A stretch of 64,000 nucleotides of DNA from the NCBI GenBank assembly GCA_961205875.1, contig OY540814.1:1922001-1986000 (forward strand), written 5' to 3'. Positions 12,076 to 23,400 of the stretch are shown here, in pieces (positions within the stretch are counted from its first letter, which is position 1; each line of letters begins with the position of its first letter). Origin of the DNA: Sialis fuliginosa. Its lineage: Eukaryota; Arthropoda; Insecta; Megaloptera; Sialidae. Below the pieces are notes generated by a model. The model searched no databases. It was given only the letters and a program-made list of their open reading frames with translations, and was not told the DNA's origin. The translations under genes and the position numbers were made by a program.

Positions 12076-12089
12076 ACGTCATTTGTTTT
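12076..12089 (+). promoter_or_regulatory. candidate core promoter of first arrestin gene
   Basis: ACGTCATTTGTTTT lies 20 bp upstream of the ATG at 12109. It contains TCATTT, which fits the arthropod initiator consensus TCAKTY. The second arrestin gene carries ACGTCAGTTGTTTT (20387-20400) 50 bp upstream of its ATG. Conservation in both paralogues suggests a shared start-site element or a CRE-like ACGTCA site. Confidence 0.45.
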
Positions 12090-12108
12090 AAATATTATTG
12101 CAACTAAA

Positions 12109-15100
12109 ATGATTGAAATCGATTATTTTACCTTGAAATTGAATAGAGAACCAGCTGCTTATTATGAAGGAGAACAAATTGATGGAATTGTAACCGTACG
12201 TTTCGATTCACCCACAAAAATGTTAGGTGATTAATTATACTTATTAATTCATTACTATCGCTACAATTTTGACATTTGAAAATATTTTTGCATTTTTTCT
12301 GTATAAAAGGAATTAAGATCAAAATCTGTGGTGAAGCTATTGCATATACAACTAATGATTCATTATGCAATAAAAAAAAAGGATACGAAGAAGAAGTATA
12401 TAATCTGTCAAGTTATTATATTGTCGGAAACGGAAGAGGTAAATTACGATCCATAAATTTATTTTAAAATTTTTTATTGTTATAATACATGTACACTATA
12501 TACAGTAGGGTCTCTTTTTACGCTGTAGATACGTTCCTGAGAAATCCGTATACCTATAAAAAATCGCACAAAAAAGACATTGTTACATTGTAAAATTAAA
12601 ATTAATAAAATAATATTAATTTATATACATACATATAATAACATGTCCTTACTGACTGATTCATCATCGCTGAGTCGAAACCCCTGGGCCTAGAAACCCT
12701 TTTATGACGTAAGCACCCACTAAGAAAGGATTTTTCGAAATTCAACCCCTACAGGGGTAAAATAGGGTGTAAAATTTTATATGGTAAAAAAATGTTTTTT
12801 TTATTTCATCTCCTGTCACGTGTGGGGGGTTGTAATTAGTTTTATTTGATCCGGCAGGAAAATTATTACGGAGGTGGGGGTCTTACGGGGGGAAATAACC
12901 CCCTATATCTCATAGGAATACAGATATTTACCATTTTGTATAATGAATAAAAAGTAAAAAAAAAATTATATTTCATCCCTTGTCATATATGGAGGATTGT
13001 AATTAGTTTCATTTGATTCGGCGGAAAAAATACTATGGGGGAGGGGGTTTTAGGGGGAGAAACAACCCCCTATCTCTCATACGATTATACGAACTTGGAA
13101 TATACTGAATAATGTAATATATTTTAGATGAAATTAAAATACCTGCTGGAGAAAATAATTTTCCGTTCAGTTACACATTACCAAAAAATGGTGAATATCC
13201 AGCCACGTTAAATGACGCAAGTAATATAAATATCTGTTATGAAGTTCGGGCAAAATTAATACGCAGTTATGAATTCGATACAATACATTCTTTATTATTT
13301 CAATATGTGACAGTGGTTGATCTTAGTTCAAAATCGTCTTATCAGGTTTGTTTTTTTGAATTACATTATCCGTTAAGTTAAGCGTGAATTGCATAAACGG
13401 TAAGAGATACAAATTCGATTAAATGAGATGAATTATTTGTAAGGAAGGGGTGAGTATTACTACATCAAAAAATATTAATAATTGTATATGGTTTAGGCGG
13501 TATACCCAAAAATCTGAAAATTCAGATTTTTTTAAATGGCTATAACTTTTTTGTTAAAGTATATACATAAGTTATTTTTGTTTGCGGTTTCTTAAAGCAT
13601 TTTTTATGTAGAATTGATTGGTGTATTTAAATTTTTTTTTTATCACATTTAGTTGTCGAGTTACAAGTCCTAACTTTAGTTTTTTTATGAGCGACTAAGT
13701 TGGCTAAAACATATTTGAACGTATTTTTTACTCTACGATATGTAACTTGTCATACTTACTATCGAAAAATGTAATAGTTTTTTGTTTTCAAATATTCATT
13801 TCTTAATTTGATTGTTATTATTGGGATTTTTGTTTAACAATTTTTGTTTTTCATGACCAAAATGGCCTAATTAAATGTTTGTAATAAAATACTTTATAAA
13901 TATCACTAGTATTGAGTACTTCGACTTATTTTCGAAAACAAATATGACAAGTGACATCTTGTTATAATGTAGAGTAAAAAACACGTTCAAATATGCTATA
14001 GCCAACTTAGTGAGCCATAAGAAAAACTAAGGTTAGGGTTTGTAACTCGAAAACTAAAAGTGGTTTCAAAATTCTAAATACACCAGTCAATTCTACACAA
14101 AAAGTGCTTTAAGAAACCGGAAACAAAAAGTATCTATATATAACAAAAAAGTTATAGCTATTTAACGAATTTAATTTTAATTTTTGGGTATACCATCCAA
14201 ACCACATAGAATTATTAATATTTTTTGATGTAGTAATACTCACCCCTTCCTTAAACAAATAATTCATCTCATTTAATCGAATCTATATCTCTTACCGTAT
14301 AAGAAATCGCTTATCTTGGACACCCTGTATATCAAAGCAACTGATAAAACAAAATACCTTTTCTGGTTTCGTTTGTATTTTCAACATAATAGATATTTTA
14401 CTTAGACTTATCAAAAAAAAATGTAAAATAAAAAATGTATAAAAAATATAGGTCGATAAAATTAAATCACCTTTTTAAATTATATTTCATTTGTTATGTA
14501 GAAACCTGTAGAAAAACGAATGATTTTCGGCAGAGCTGATGAGGATAAGTTAAATGTAATTGTTTCACTAGAAAAAAAGGGATTCAGTCCAGGTGAAAAA
14601 ATCAAAGTTTCATTGAAGTGCACCAATAGATTAAATGTAGATTTTAATGTTAATGTAAAACTGTTAGGGGTAAGCAATATAAGAACTACAAGGAAAAAAA
14701 TATACTGTAATGCCGTGTTTAGATCGAAAAAACAAAACAGCAACATCGTTTAAACTAAAATATACACCTTAACCACAAACAATGTCACTCGACACATGTT
14801 TCGACTTCACAAGAAGTCCTCATCAGGAGCCTAACAGTTCCAGACTGATACAGTCTTGGTCAAACCTAATATTTATACTAAAAGGGCTTATCCCGCTTCA
14901 ATGATTCTGACCAATCAACTGCAAGGTCTAGAAGGACTGAAGTTGGGATAGGTCCGGTACCACTATTAAAAATCCTAGTCTTATCCCTCAAGATTTCTAA
15001 GCTTTCTGCTGCGTCCAATTGATTGTTATTACTGCATGTTTTAATTAGTTTTAAATTACTTATGTCTGTAGTGTGATTTAATGTAGTCATATGATGAGCT

Positions 15101-17660
15101 ACGCTGGATTTATCAACCCGGTTGTATTTTAGGTGAGCCATGTGCTCTTTAAATCTAATGTTTATTGATCTCTTAGTTTGTCCTATGTAACTTTTGTCGC
15201 AATTTAAGCAGTTAATTTTATAAATACCCGATTTATCATTTACTTCTATTTTATCTTTGGGGTTACCTAGGAGAGTTTTAATATTGTTATTATTAGAATA
15301 AACAAATTTAAATTCAAATTTTTTAAACATTTTGGACAATCTTTTAGTAGTCTGGTCAAACGGGAGTTTAATGTAATTTTTAGGTTCTTCTTTAATTTCT
15401 TTAATTAAGGCAATGTCTTGGAGACGGTTAAGTTTACGTTATTTTCCAGTAGCAACATCGTGTCTTTTTGACAAAAGTGCAATAAACCCTATGCATTTTT
15501 AAATACGAAGTGTTTTCATACACCGTGTTGCTGTTTTGTTTTCTTTGATCTAAACACGGCATAAGAATTACAATTTTTCCTGTCTATCCCGGATAGTAAG
15601 CGGAAACATAATATTTTACTCTCTGAAACTGCAATACTACACACAAAAATTAAAGGACCACTTTTATTTTTCGAAAAAATTGCTAATTTTCAAAGTAGTG
15701 CCGATAGGTCAAATACAATGATTCTTTTTTTACTTATAGGATATGAAAATTGAAGAAAATTTTATCATCTTTTCGAATTTAGGTTTGTGACCAAATCGCG
15801 GTTTAATAAAAAATAAAAAAAATGATTTTTTTTGCTATTTTGAAAATTACCCACGGGGATGTTAAATTTTTTTTCTAAAATTTCAAGGTAAACATTTTGT
15901 AGGAAATTTTCTCAGCTTTAAAATGTTTTTTTAAATTTGTTTTAGCATTTTTTGGTGTTGCGATTTTCGAGTTTGAATGAAAAAAGTACCAACAAGTATT
16001 TTATACTGCAATGTAATAAATATAATACACAATACAAACATTACAGCCGACAATTATATTATAACAGTTTCAGAAAATAAAATATGATATGTCATTGTTT
16101 TCGCTTACTATCCGGGATCGACAGAAAATTCTTACAGTATATTTTTTACTTATTTATATTATATTTCAGAGAATTTATTATGAAAAAGATGAAATAGAAC
16201 GCAAATTTTTAAAAGTATCACAATTAAGTCAATCTTTTAGTAACTCACAAAAGGTACAAGTGGTTGAATTGCAAGTACCAGAAAATGCTTACATTTTAAA
16301 TTTCAAAGGAACTAGTTTTGTTGAAGTGGATTATGTAATAGTGGTAAATAGCTATTATAGTCCATAAATAGTAATTATTAATTTTAATCACGTTAATTAA
16401 CTCTTAAGTGCACTAATTGCAAGACTAAACCATTCCATAAATATAATCATTAATATTATACAGGGTGGCCCAACGAAAATGAAACGACCGCGGTTTTGGT
16501 CAGTTAAAATAAGATTTTGAAAAAACGCTCGAACACGTCGCTTTTGCTTTCAAGGGGGGTATCTTTTGCAATAAAATCTTTTAAACCCTCTGCGTTATGA
16601 GCATAATCCTTAAAATTTTAAATAGCATGATAGAGCAAGTGATACTTCATTTGAAAGGTTTTTTCATTCTAAACAAGGTTAATTGTTAACTCCATTGAAT
16701 TTGCCCCTCTAAATCCTGAAACTTTTGTACCAAATATTTTCCCTAAAAATCCATAGTTTTCCAGATATTAAACAATCTCAAGACTTAAAAATCATTCTGT
16801 ATACATACTTAGATTTTCTGAATTGTATATTTTTTTTAGGAGTTATAAAGAAATAATATAAATTAAAATGAGTGTTTTTTTTTCAATTTGAAGCATTTAA
16901 CTAACTACAAATGGAGTTGAGTTTTTTAAATTAATAACAAACGTAATTGTTGATTTTGAAAGTGGCCTAACTCCATTTGTGGTAAAAAACACATATAATT
17001 CATTAAATAATTGGGGTTATTTTAATAGTAATTATAAATTTGCATGATAGGGCAAGTGATACCTCATTTGAAAGGTTTTTTTCATTCTAAACAAGGTGTT
17101 TTGTTGATCAGAAAATAAATGCATTCACGTTATTAAAAATGTAAATAACTTGACTAAAATTAAACAGATTTGAAAAAAACAAAAAGCACCTTATTTAGAA
17201 TGAAAAAACCTTTCCAACGAAGTACCACTTGCCCTACCATACTATTTAAAATTTTAAGGATTGTGCTCATAGCGCAGAGTAAAAGATGTCCCCCTTGAAA
17301 GCAAAATCGACGTATTCGAGTTTTTTTTCAAAATGTTATTTTAACTGACCAAAAGCGCGACCGTTTCGTTATCGTATAATTTTGTGGTACATAAGGTACT
17401 GGCACCAGTTTTGTATATGACTCCAGTAATGGCTATTTTTGCTGATTCTAGCCTACATTTATTGTAAAATACTATACAATAATGTATTTTGTTTTTAGGT
17501 GAAATCAGACATATCAAGCCCTTATAAGAACTCTACAATAACTATACCAATAGCAGTAGGAGTCGAATCTTTAGAAAAATTGACCAGATCTGAATCAGTA
17601 CCTAAATTTTTGAAGAAACGTCAATTTGATGGGTGGTTTTTACTTGAACAGAAAAACTAA
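12109..17660 (+). CDS. arrestin-domain-containing protein A (six exons)
   Basis: Exons: 12109-12226, 12310-12438, 13128-13345, 14502-14669, 16170-16343, 17499-17660. They join in frame into 322 residues plus TAA, with GT-AG introns of phases 1, 1, 0, 0, 0. The N-terminal arrestin fold spans about residues 5-150 and includes GIKICGEA (40-47), YYIVG and PAGENNFPFSYTLP (88-101). The C-terminal fold starts near residue 170 with GFSPGEKIKVS (182-192) and ends in FDGW near the C-terminus. Alpha-arrestins are cytosolic adaptors that link membrane cargo to trafficking and ubiquitin ligases. This protein has no PPxY tail and ends just after the fold, so it may lack NEDD4-type partners. It also lacks the CC pair that copy B keeps before its C-terminal fold. 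The first ATG with the conserved upstream block was taken as the start. Introns 2-5 are full of mobile elements. The nearest relative is the second gene at 20.5 kb. Confidence 0.88.
12520..13085. repeat. repeat debris filling intron 2 of arrestin A
   Basis: Two or three copies of a G-rich motif (TTTGATCCGGCAGGAAAA at about 12847 and TTTGATTCGGCGGAAAAA at about 13012) precede CCCCCTAT(A/C)TCTCATA blocks. The same unit recurs at about 40735-40960 and 41160-41245. The block AAAGGATTTTTCGAAATTCA recurs at about 34140. This is part of a dispersed repeat, possibly the body of the SINE-like family. Confidence 0.5.
13384..14312. mobile_element. foldback element in intron 3 of arrestin A
   Basis: The arms at about 13384-13738 and 13968-14312 are inverted copies with obvious divergence. 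They share TGATGTAGTAATACTCACCC, GGTATACCCAAAAAT and CTAAGTTGGCT blocks. The element ends near TCTTACCGT, and CACCCTGTAT follows on the right. It is non-coding. Confidence 0.65.
14784..14831 (-). ncRNA. hammerhead ribozyme motif (type I) of the Penelope-like element
   Basis: On the minus strand the core reads CTGATGA (14826-14820). Stem II follows as GACTTC-TTGT-GAAGTC, then GAAA (14802-14799). A short stem III ACA/TGT closes with the predicted cleavage site after C at 14791 (GTC). Stem I pairs GCTC (14830-14827) with GAGT (14790-14787), one pair being G-U. Every invariant core base of the hammerhead consensus is present. Hammerheads are known in Penelope-like elements, which supports the call. 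Stem III has a tight 2-nt loop, as in minimal hammerheads. Self-cleavage is inferred, not shown. Confidence 0.72.
14878..15440 (-). pseudogene. Penelope-like GIY-YIG endonuclease, N-terminally truncated
   Basis: The frame is open from about 15440 to the stop at 14878-14880, although the first methionine is only at 15337. Counting from that methionine, SGIY lies at residues 37-40, the cysteine pair CLNC at 44-47, SYIGQTKRS at 50-58, IRFKEH at 61-66, a His pair at 82-83 and ESLEI at 112-116. In the family this domain nicks target DNA for reverse-transcriptase priming, and the Cys/His residues between and after GIY and YIG are characteristic of Penelope endonucleases. The reverse transcriptase part is absent, so this is a dead fragment lying antisense to the arrestin gene. 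No internal stop is present, which suggests recent insertion. Confidence 0.85.
16458..17385. mobile_element. foldback element in intron 5 of arrestin A
   Basis: The left arm (about 16462-16685) starts TACAGGGTGGCCCAACGAAA. The right arm (about 17190-17385) mirrors its AAGCAAAA..CGAC, CATTTGAAAGGTTTTTTCAT and TTTAAAATTTTAAGGAT blocks. A third partial copy of the inner edge lies at 17040-17095. The middle part (16690-16880) recurs inverted at about 49290-49450. It is non-coding. Confidence 0.65.
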
Positions 17661-17774
17661 TAAGAATTATTATTATTCATATTTTAAAAGCAACAGATCT
17701 TTTATTTTATGTAAGAAATATAAAAATTCTAGATAAGCTATTTTTCTTTGATAATGTTAAACTACATTTTGAAA

Positions 17775-17780
17775 AATAAA
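17775..17780 (+). terminator. polyadenylation signal AATAAA of arrestin A
   Basis: AATAAA lies 115 bp after the TAA stop, with T-rich sequence following. It is the first canonical signal after the gene. Confidence 0.5.
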
Positions 17781-17789
17781 ATTTTATTG

Positions 17790-18515
17790 CTATATGTAAT
17801 AATTTTATAATTACTATATAGATAAAATATAAATGAAGAAAATATTTTTTAATTTATTGAATGTTTCATAATTGAATGTAAATATCGAAGGGGGTTAATC
17901 TGTGCATGATTTTAAGACAAAAAGTTCATATAAACATAGGTTTGTTTGCTTTATTTTTGATATACAGAATGATCAAGATTTTTTTAATTTATTTTTTTTT
18001 TAATTCCGAAACTACATTAGATATTTTTATAAAACTTGGTGGATGTAAACAAGGTGTAGAGACACATCATTTGTGGAAAAAACAACGAAATTTCAGTTTC
18101 AACCAGTGGCGTCCCAATTAATGTCACCTTGATTATTGTGAATAAAAAAATTATACGCCACTGCTTTTTTCAAAAACAAACATTATTGATTAATGGTCCT
18201 TCATTTTGTGATAAAGATCTCCGGATTTTTTTTCGTATTTTGAACTGTTTTTTTAGTAAAAATAAAGAAAATATTTTAATTATATTTAATAATAATAATA
18301 ATACTAATATTAATATAATTCATAAAAAAATAATTTGTCTAAACCTAAAACTAGTATACTAAATATCTTAATAAAAAAAAACTGATCCAAGTTAACCGAC
18401 TTTTGCAATACTGTAACAATAATTTACGCTTTAATTTATTTTATTTAGAAATTCAACTCTTTATTAATTAAATTAAATATATTATAGATTAAGCATATCT
18501 TCTTTAAGATACATA
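17790..18515. other. intergenic stretch between the arrestin genes
   Basis: No gene is seen. CAGTGGCGTCCCAATTA at 18103 and AATTATACGCCACTG ending at 18162 form a 60-bp inverted pair with hAT-like termini, but the 8-bp flanks do not match. The open frames here are AT-rich noise. Confidence 0.4.
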
Positions 18516-18850
18516 TTTTCTTACATGGACTGTAACCGTAAAGACACTTGACAAGATAAATATTGTTCTTCATCATGATTTGTGCTTACTCAATAAGAGA
18601 AAACACACAATGAGAGTTTTGGTTGTTTCTATACAACATACGGGAACTTCATTTGAGACTTTCCGTAGTTAGGAACATAATTTATATAGAAAACCGCCGG
18701 CATCTTTGCGAACAATGGCTAACAATTTAGTTTCCCGACCGGTGCTTCCCCGCTCACTTAATTTTGTCTCATTTAGGCCGTTTCTACCTGCCGCTACTGC
18801 TGTAGCAGTTTCTCTACAAACATAAGGGATGTGTAAAATAAAATGCATTC
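18516..18850. other. higher-complexity unique block, function unknown
   Basis: This block is richer in G+C than its surroundings (for example AAAACCGCCGGCATCTTTGC and CGACCGGTGCTTCCCCGCTC). I see no open frame with splice sites and no repeat copy elsewhere in the window. It could be regulatory sequence of the arrestin pair or a decayed element. Confidence 0.3.
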
Positions 18851-18995
18851 TTTATTGACATTTAAAAGAGTGACCGCAAAGTACTAGTCATTGAATATCA
18901 AATTGAGCATCGCTTTTAATTTTTTGAAAATTTCAAAAATCACCCCTATTTAGGGGTTGAAAAAAAATATTAAAAAATTGAAAATACCAGTAAAT

Positions 18996-19801
18996 ATAAG
19001 GCTGATTCTCAAAAAAAGTAGAAAAATGATTTTGTTATATTGTGGGTTTTTTTTTTGTTTAATAATGTACAATTTCTTTCGTAAATATAATAAAACATAG
19101 GGTAATTTTCTGAAGGGTTATAGTGGTCCCCAATATTTTTGACTTTAAAGGGGGTTAAAACAAAAATTCAAAAGTGAGTATATGATAGCTTAGTGTATTA
19201 GTGAGGGAATGATCACTTAGTGAAGGAATGACAAGCGAAAATGTAAATTTGGATAATAATATTTTAAAATAATTTCAACAATACACTTCAACACTCCCTT
19301 TCGCCATATTTATTTCTTAATGTCAGTATTGCCACATTATAAAAACAATAACACTGCGTTCAGATAGATTTAAAATTACGGTTTAATTTCACTGTTACAG
19401 AAATTGTGAGGGAATGATTCGTTTTTTAAGGACATACTTGTAAATTTATTTTCTGTTTTTTTCTGTTTGTGTTTTACTTACTGTTGTACATTTTTAAATA
19501 GAGAATATTGTTATAAATGAATAAATAATAAGTTATTAAACACATTCTAGAAAACTTTTCGAAACAAATTAGAAATGTATTTAAATTTGGTGGTTGGGAC
19601 ACAGTGAGGGAATGATTTTTGAGGTATTAATTTTAATATATTTTTACAATTTATAATAACTGAAATAAAATTAATATACAATTTGGTACACCTAGTGATG
19701 TAGTTTCATAAGAGAATCTCTTTAACTTTAATTTTCGATCTCGTTTTATAGAAATCAGAAAGGATAACAATTTAGATTTTTTTTTGAGAATCAGCCATAA
19801 A
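18996..19801. mobile_element. element with GGCTGATTCTCAAAAAAA inverted termini
   Basis: GGCTGATTCTCAAAAAAA at about 18999 is mirrored by TTTTTTTTTGAGAATCAGCC ending at 19797. Inside, GTGAGGGAATGAT occurs at about 19201, 19407 and 19605, with a variant GTGAAGGAATGAC at 19219. No coding frame is seen. Confidence 0.55.
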
Positions 19802-20386
19802 ATCATTTATCATTGTATATGGAATTTTAGAAAAATAATTTTATTATTTGGGGATTTTTATTTTTAAACTACATAAACCCTCACTTTTGTAAGGTTAAAT
19901 ACAATGATAAATTATTTTATAATTAATACGTTTGAAATAAAATCACAATAGAATTAAAATATATCTCGAACATTAACAAAAACTTAATGTAATGTAGTTA
20001 ATTATATTCAATTTCTTAGCAGAAAGTGTTAACTTATGTAATTTTTTATGTATCATGATGTATAAAAAAGTCTTGTGCCGACCAAGGCAGTTTATTTTTA
20101 ATTTAAATGAGCGTTTTGGCGGGAAAATTTTCATTTGAATAAAAAAATATTATTTTTTATCGATTTTTCGGCATTATTTTAGAAAAAGAAACGAACTCAG
20201 TATAGTTTGATAAATGAAAGATGACCGATTTGGCAATGTAATTACAATGGTTAGATCGGTCAACTTTCATGTTAGAAACTATATATGTATACATATCTAC
20301 GCACAATTTACAATTTATTTTAAAATTTCGTTTGAAAATAAAATAATTTTTAACTGAAGATCTAAGAAGCATAACGTCAAATCATT

Positions 20387-20400
20387 ACGTCAGTTGTTTT
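20387..20400 (+). promoter_or_regulatory. candidate core promoter of second arrestin gene
   Basis: ACGTCAGTTGTTTT contains TCAGTT, an excellent fit to the arthropod initiator TCAKTY. It would give a 5' leader of about 59 nt before the ATG at 20451. The block is shared with the first gene (12076-12089). Confidence 0.45.
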
Positions 20401-20450
20401 TAAAAACATCAACTTTGTAGTAAATTAGAACTAAATAAAACTACATTAAA

Positions 20451-23400
20451 ATGTTAGACACTTTCACCAATATTGAAATAAAACTGGATAGAGAATCTGC
20501 CACGTATTATGGCGGAGAAAAAATCACAGGAAGAATCAAAGTTGCTAACAAAAAACAATTAACTTGTAAAGGTAAATACTATTTAAAATATTAGTTCAAT
20601 CATTCATTAATTTATTAATTTATCATAATCTGTCTTGTGTATATTATACACTGTTATACGTACTTATAGTCGAAGAGGTGAGCTACTTTATAAAGACTGA
20701 TTTTTTGATATTACGTCACATTTGTGGTGTAGAGATACAGCCTGCCGTCAGTCAGCTAGTTTCGTTAGCGTTTGGCGCAGGGGCGGCTTTATTTTTGTAA
20801 AAATGTTGCAACTACTTTATAAAATCTGAAAATTTATTTGTAAGCAGTATACTAAGTAAGAACCCCTTTTATCATAATCAGCCTTCAAAATCTTGCAACC
20901 GGGCGCGTCATCAGGGCATTAAACTCGTTAAGTTAAACGCGCTGCTATCAAAATCACTTTTTAGACGATAAAAGTTACAAAATTTCAAATATTTCTAAAA
21001 CCCCTAATCCGATTAGCACCAAAATCAATAGGTCTGGAGTACTCACTGAGACAAACATTTTGCCCAAAAATAATTCAGATCGGTGCATTTTTACAGTAGT
21101 TATCGTGAACGAAAAAAATCTTCATCCACACAGACACACGCACAGCCGCCATGCGGAAATCAACTTTTCTTTAAGTTCTGAAGGTAGAACAATCAGAATT
21201 TGTTCTATTTCGGACAAGCTTTTTCGACGGTATTACAATATAAAAGTGTATTTTTTACGCAAAAAATAATACAAAATCAGTGAAGGTACTTTTAGACTCA
21301 CCCAGTCTAAAGAGCACTAAGGTAAAGGCACCAGTTATTGCCGCTATAAGAACAAGTTTTCGTTTTTTTTGTAATTCTCATGAACTCATGATACTAATAA
21401 AACAAGTAACTCTTTATTTAATCAATTTAATTACCAAAGTCCGCAAATTTAGTTTGTTTTTTAAATTATATCCTTTTATTTTGTTCATGTTTTTTTCTCC
21501 AGTAATGGGAAAGGTAAAACCAGTAATGAGCACGCAGTGATGGACACTTGCTAATGATTAGTACTACGACACAAAAGATATAAAAGAAAGAATCGTCTTT
21601 GAAACAATGTAAAGCAGTTACTATGATAATATAATAATTAATAAATAAATTATAAAAATAATTAGTTTAAATGTCCACCATTTTGACACCTATTGGCCTC
21701 ATGTCATCAAATCACGCTGTAAGACAGTTAAATATATATAGATTAATATTCAGAAATGGTATTAATCAAATATCAACACATATTTCTAATTAAGTATATT
21801 TAATTAAAAATTTGCCATTACTGGGGTCCTTGCCAAGACTGGTGCCACTACCTTATGACTATGTATCATATTATTGTTATTATACAGGGTAGTTCAATAG
21901 TGCGTCCGGCTTTCCTAGCGCTCTTCCCGTAGGAGATAGAAAAAAAAGTTTGGTACATAATATTATTGGTTTGAAAAGATCAACATCGTAAAATTATTTT
22001 CAAAAACAAATATTTTTTTAAATGGAATACCCTGTAACGTTTTATGTCTTTCGATGTCATTTTTTAACCTCTACATAAACGTCTGTTCATTTTTTAATTT
22101 AGTGACAGTGTTGCCAAATTAGAATTTTTTTTCCGAAACATAATCCACATTCAGGCTCAACTATAAAAAATCGTAGCGACCTCGTTTTTTTCTAAGTGAT
22201 GCATTTTTTTAGCAATTATGTTAGTCCAGGTAAAGAGTAACATTTTGATAATAAACAATTTTAATTTAGTTCCACAGGGTGTTAATAAAAAAATGCCAAA
22301 GTTTACAATCTTCAAAATGATAAAACTCATTTTTTTCAAATGTGACTACTCTTTTTTTATTTCACTATTCGATGGGATTTTTTCTACTTTTCAATTTGTA
22401 TAGGGGATATCTTATGTCTAAACCCCATATTTTCTGAGATATTCAATAATTTTCACAAAAGTAACCATTTCAACACGTTTTTATACACCGAAGTAGGCTG
22501 TGCTGATGCAAAACAAATACCAAAATGTAAGTACTTAAGTATCAATGTAACATTTGATGAAATTTTATAATTAAAACGGATAATACTTATGTAATAAAAT
22601 TATTTATTTTATTCAAAAAACTATGATTAGTTACAAAATTGAAAATACATATAAAAGATAAAAGACTACAATAAATGTTCGAAATGTCTTCCATTTTCAT
22701 CCAGGCACAAATCAATTTACCGGCATTTGTTTTGTAATTGTTTCGCATTTCTTTTGCATCAGCACAACCTACTTTGGTGCATAAAAACGTGTTGAAATGG
22801 TTACTTTTGTGAAAACTATTGAATATCTCAGAAAGTATGGGGTTTAGACATAAGATATCCCCTATACAAATTGAAAAGGAGAAACAATCCCATCGAATAG
22901 TGAAATAAAAAAAGGGTAGTCACATTTGAAAAAAATTAGTTTTATCATAGTGGAACTAAATTAAAATTGTTTATTATCAAAATGTTACTCTTTACCTGGA
23001 CTAACATAATTGCTAAAAAAATGCATCACTTAGAAAAAAACGAGGTCGCTACGATTTTTTATAGTTGAGCCTGAATATGGATTATGTTTCGGAAAAAAAA
23101 ATTCTAATTTGGCAACACTGTCACTAAATTAAAAAATGAACAGACGTTTATGTAGAGGTTAAAAAATGACATCGAAAGACATAAAACGTTACAGGGTATT
23201 CCATTTAAAAAAATATTTGTTTTTGTTATACCGCAAAAATGGGACACCCTGTATTATTGAAAATAATTTTACGATGTTGATCTTTTCAAACCAATAATAT
23301 TATGTACCAAACTTTTTTTTCTATCTCCTACGGGAAGAGCGCTAGGAAAGCCGGACGCACTATTGAACTATCCTGTATATTAATCAAAATCAATTTTAGG

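Larger units (their letters stand above)
14750..15450 (-). mobile_element. 5'-truncated Penelope-like retroelement
   Basis: AGCAACATCGT occurs at 14739-14749 and again at 15451-15461, giving an 11-bp target duplication around a 701-bp insert. Read on the minus strand, the insert has the end of the Penelope ORF (GIY-YIG endonuclease), a stop at 14878-14880, and then a hammerhead-ribozyme motif. This is the order known for the 3' part of Penelope-like elements. The reverse transcriptase has been lost by 5' truncation. Confidence 0.8.
14711..15561. mobile_element. PIF/Harbinger-type MITE carrying an inserted Penelope fragment
   Basis: The terminal inverted repeats begin TGCCGTGTTTAGATC (14711-14725) and are mirrored at 15547-15561. 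They continue as about 35 bp of matched AAACAAAACAGCAACA. TAA lies at 14708-14710 and at 15562-15564, a 3-bp duplication typical of PIF/Harbinger elements. Most of the length is a later Penelope insertion (14750-15450). The element itself is only about 140 bp. Confidence 0.7.
14692..16148. mobile_element. outer foldback element in intron 4 of arrestin A, interrupted
   Basis: The left end reads AAAAAAATATACTGTAA and then breaks at 14711. The sequence resumes at 15562 with TAAGAATT and continues to CCCGGATAGTAAGCG (15593-15607). The right end on the other strand reads AAAAAATATACTGTAAGAA and then CCCGGATAGTAAGCG, which is uninterrupted. Removing 14711-15561 plus one TAA restores a left arm matching the right arm. 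The right end stops about 20 bp before the exon-5 acceptor. Confidence 0.7.
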
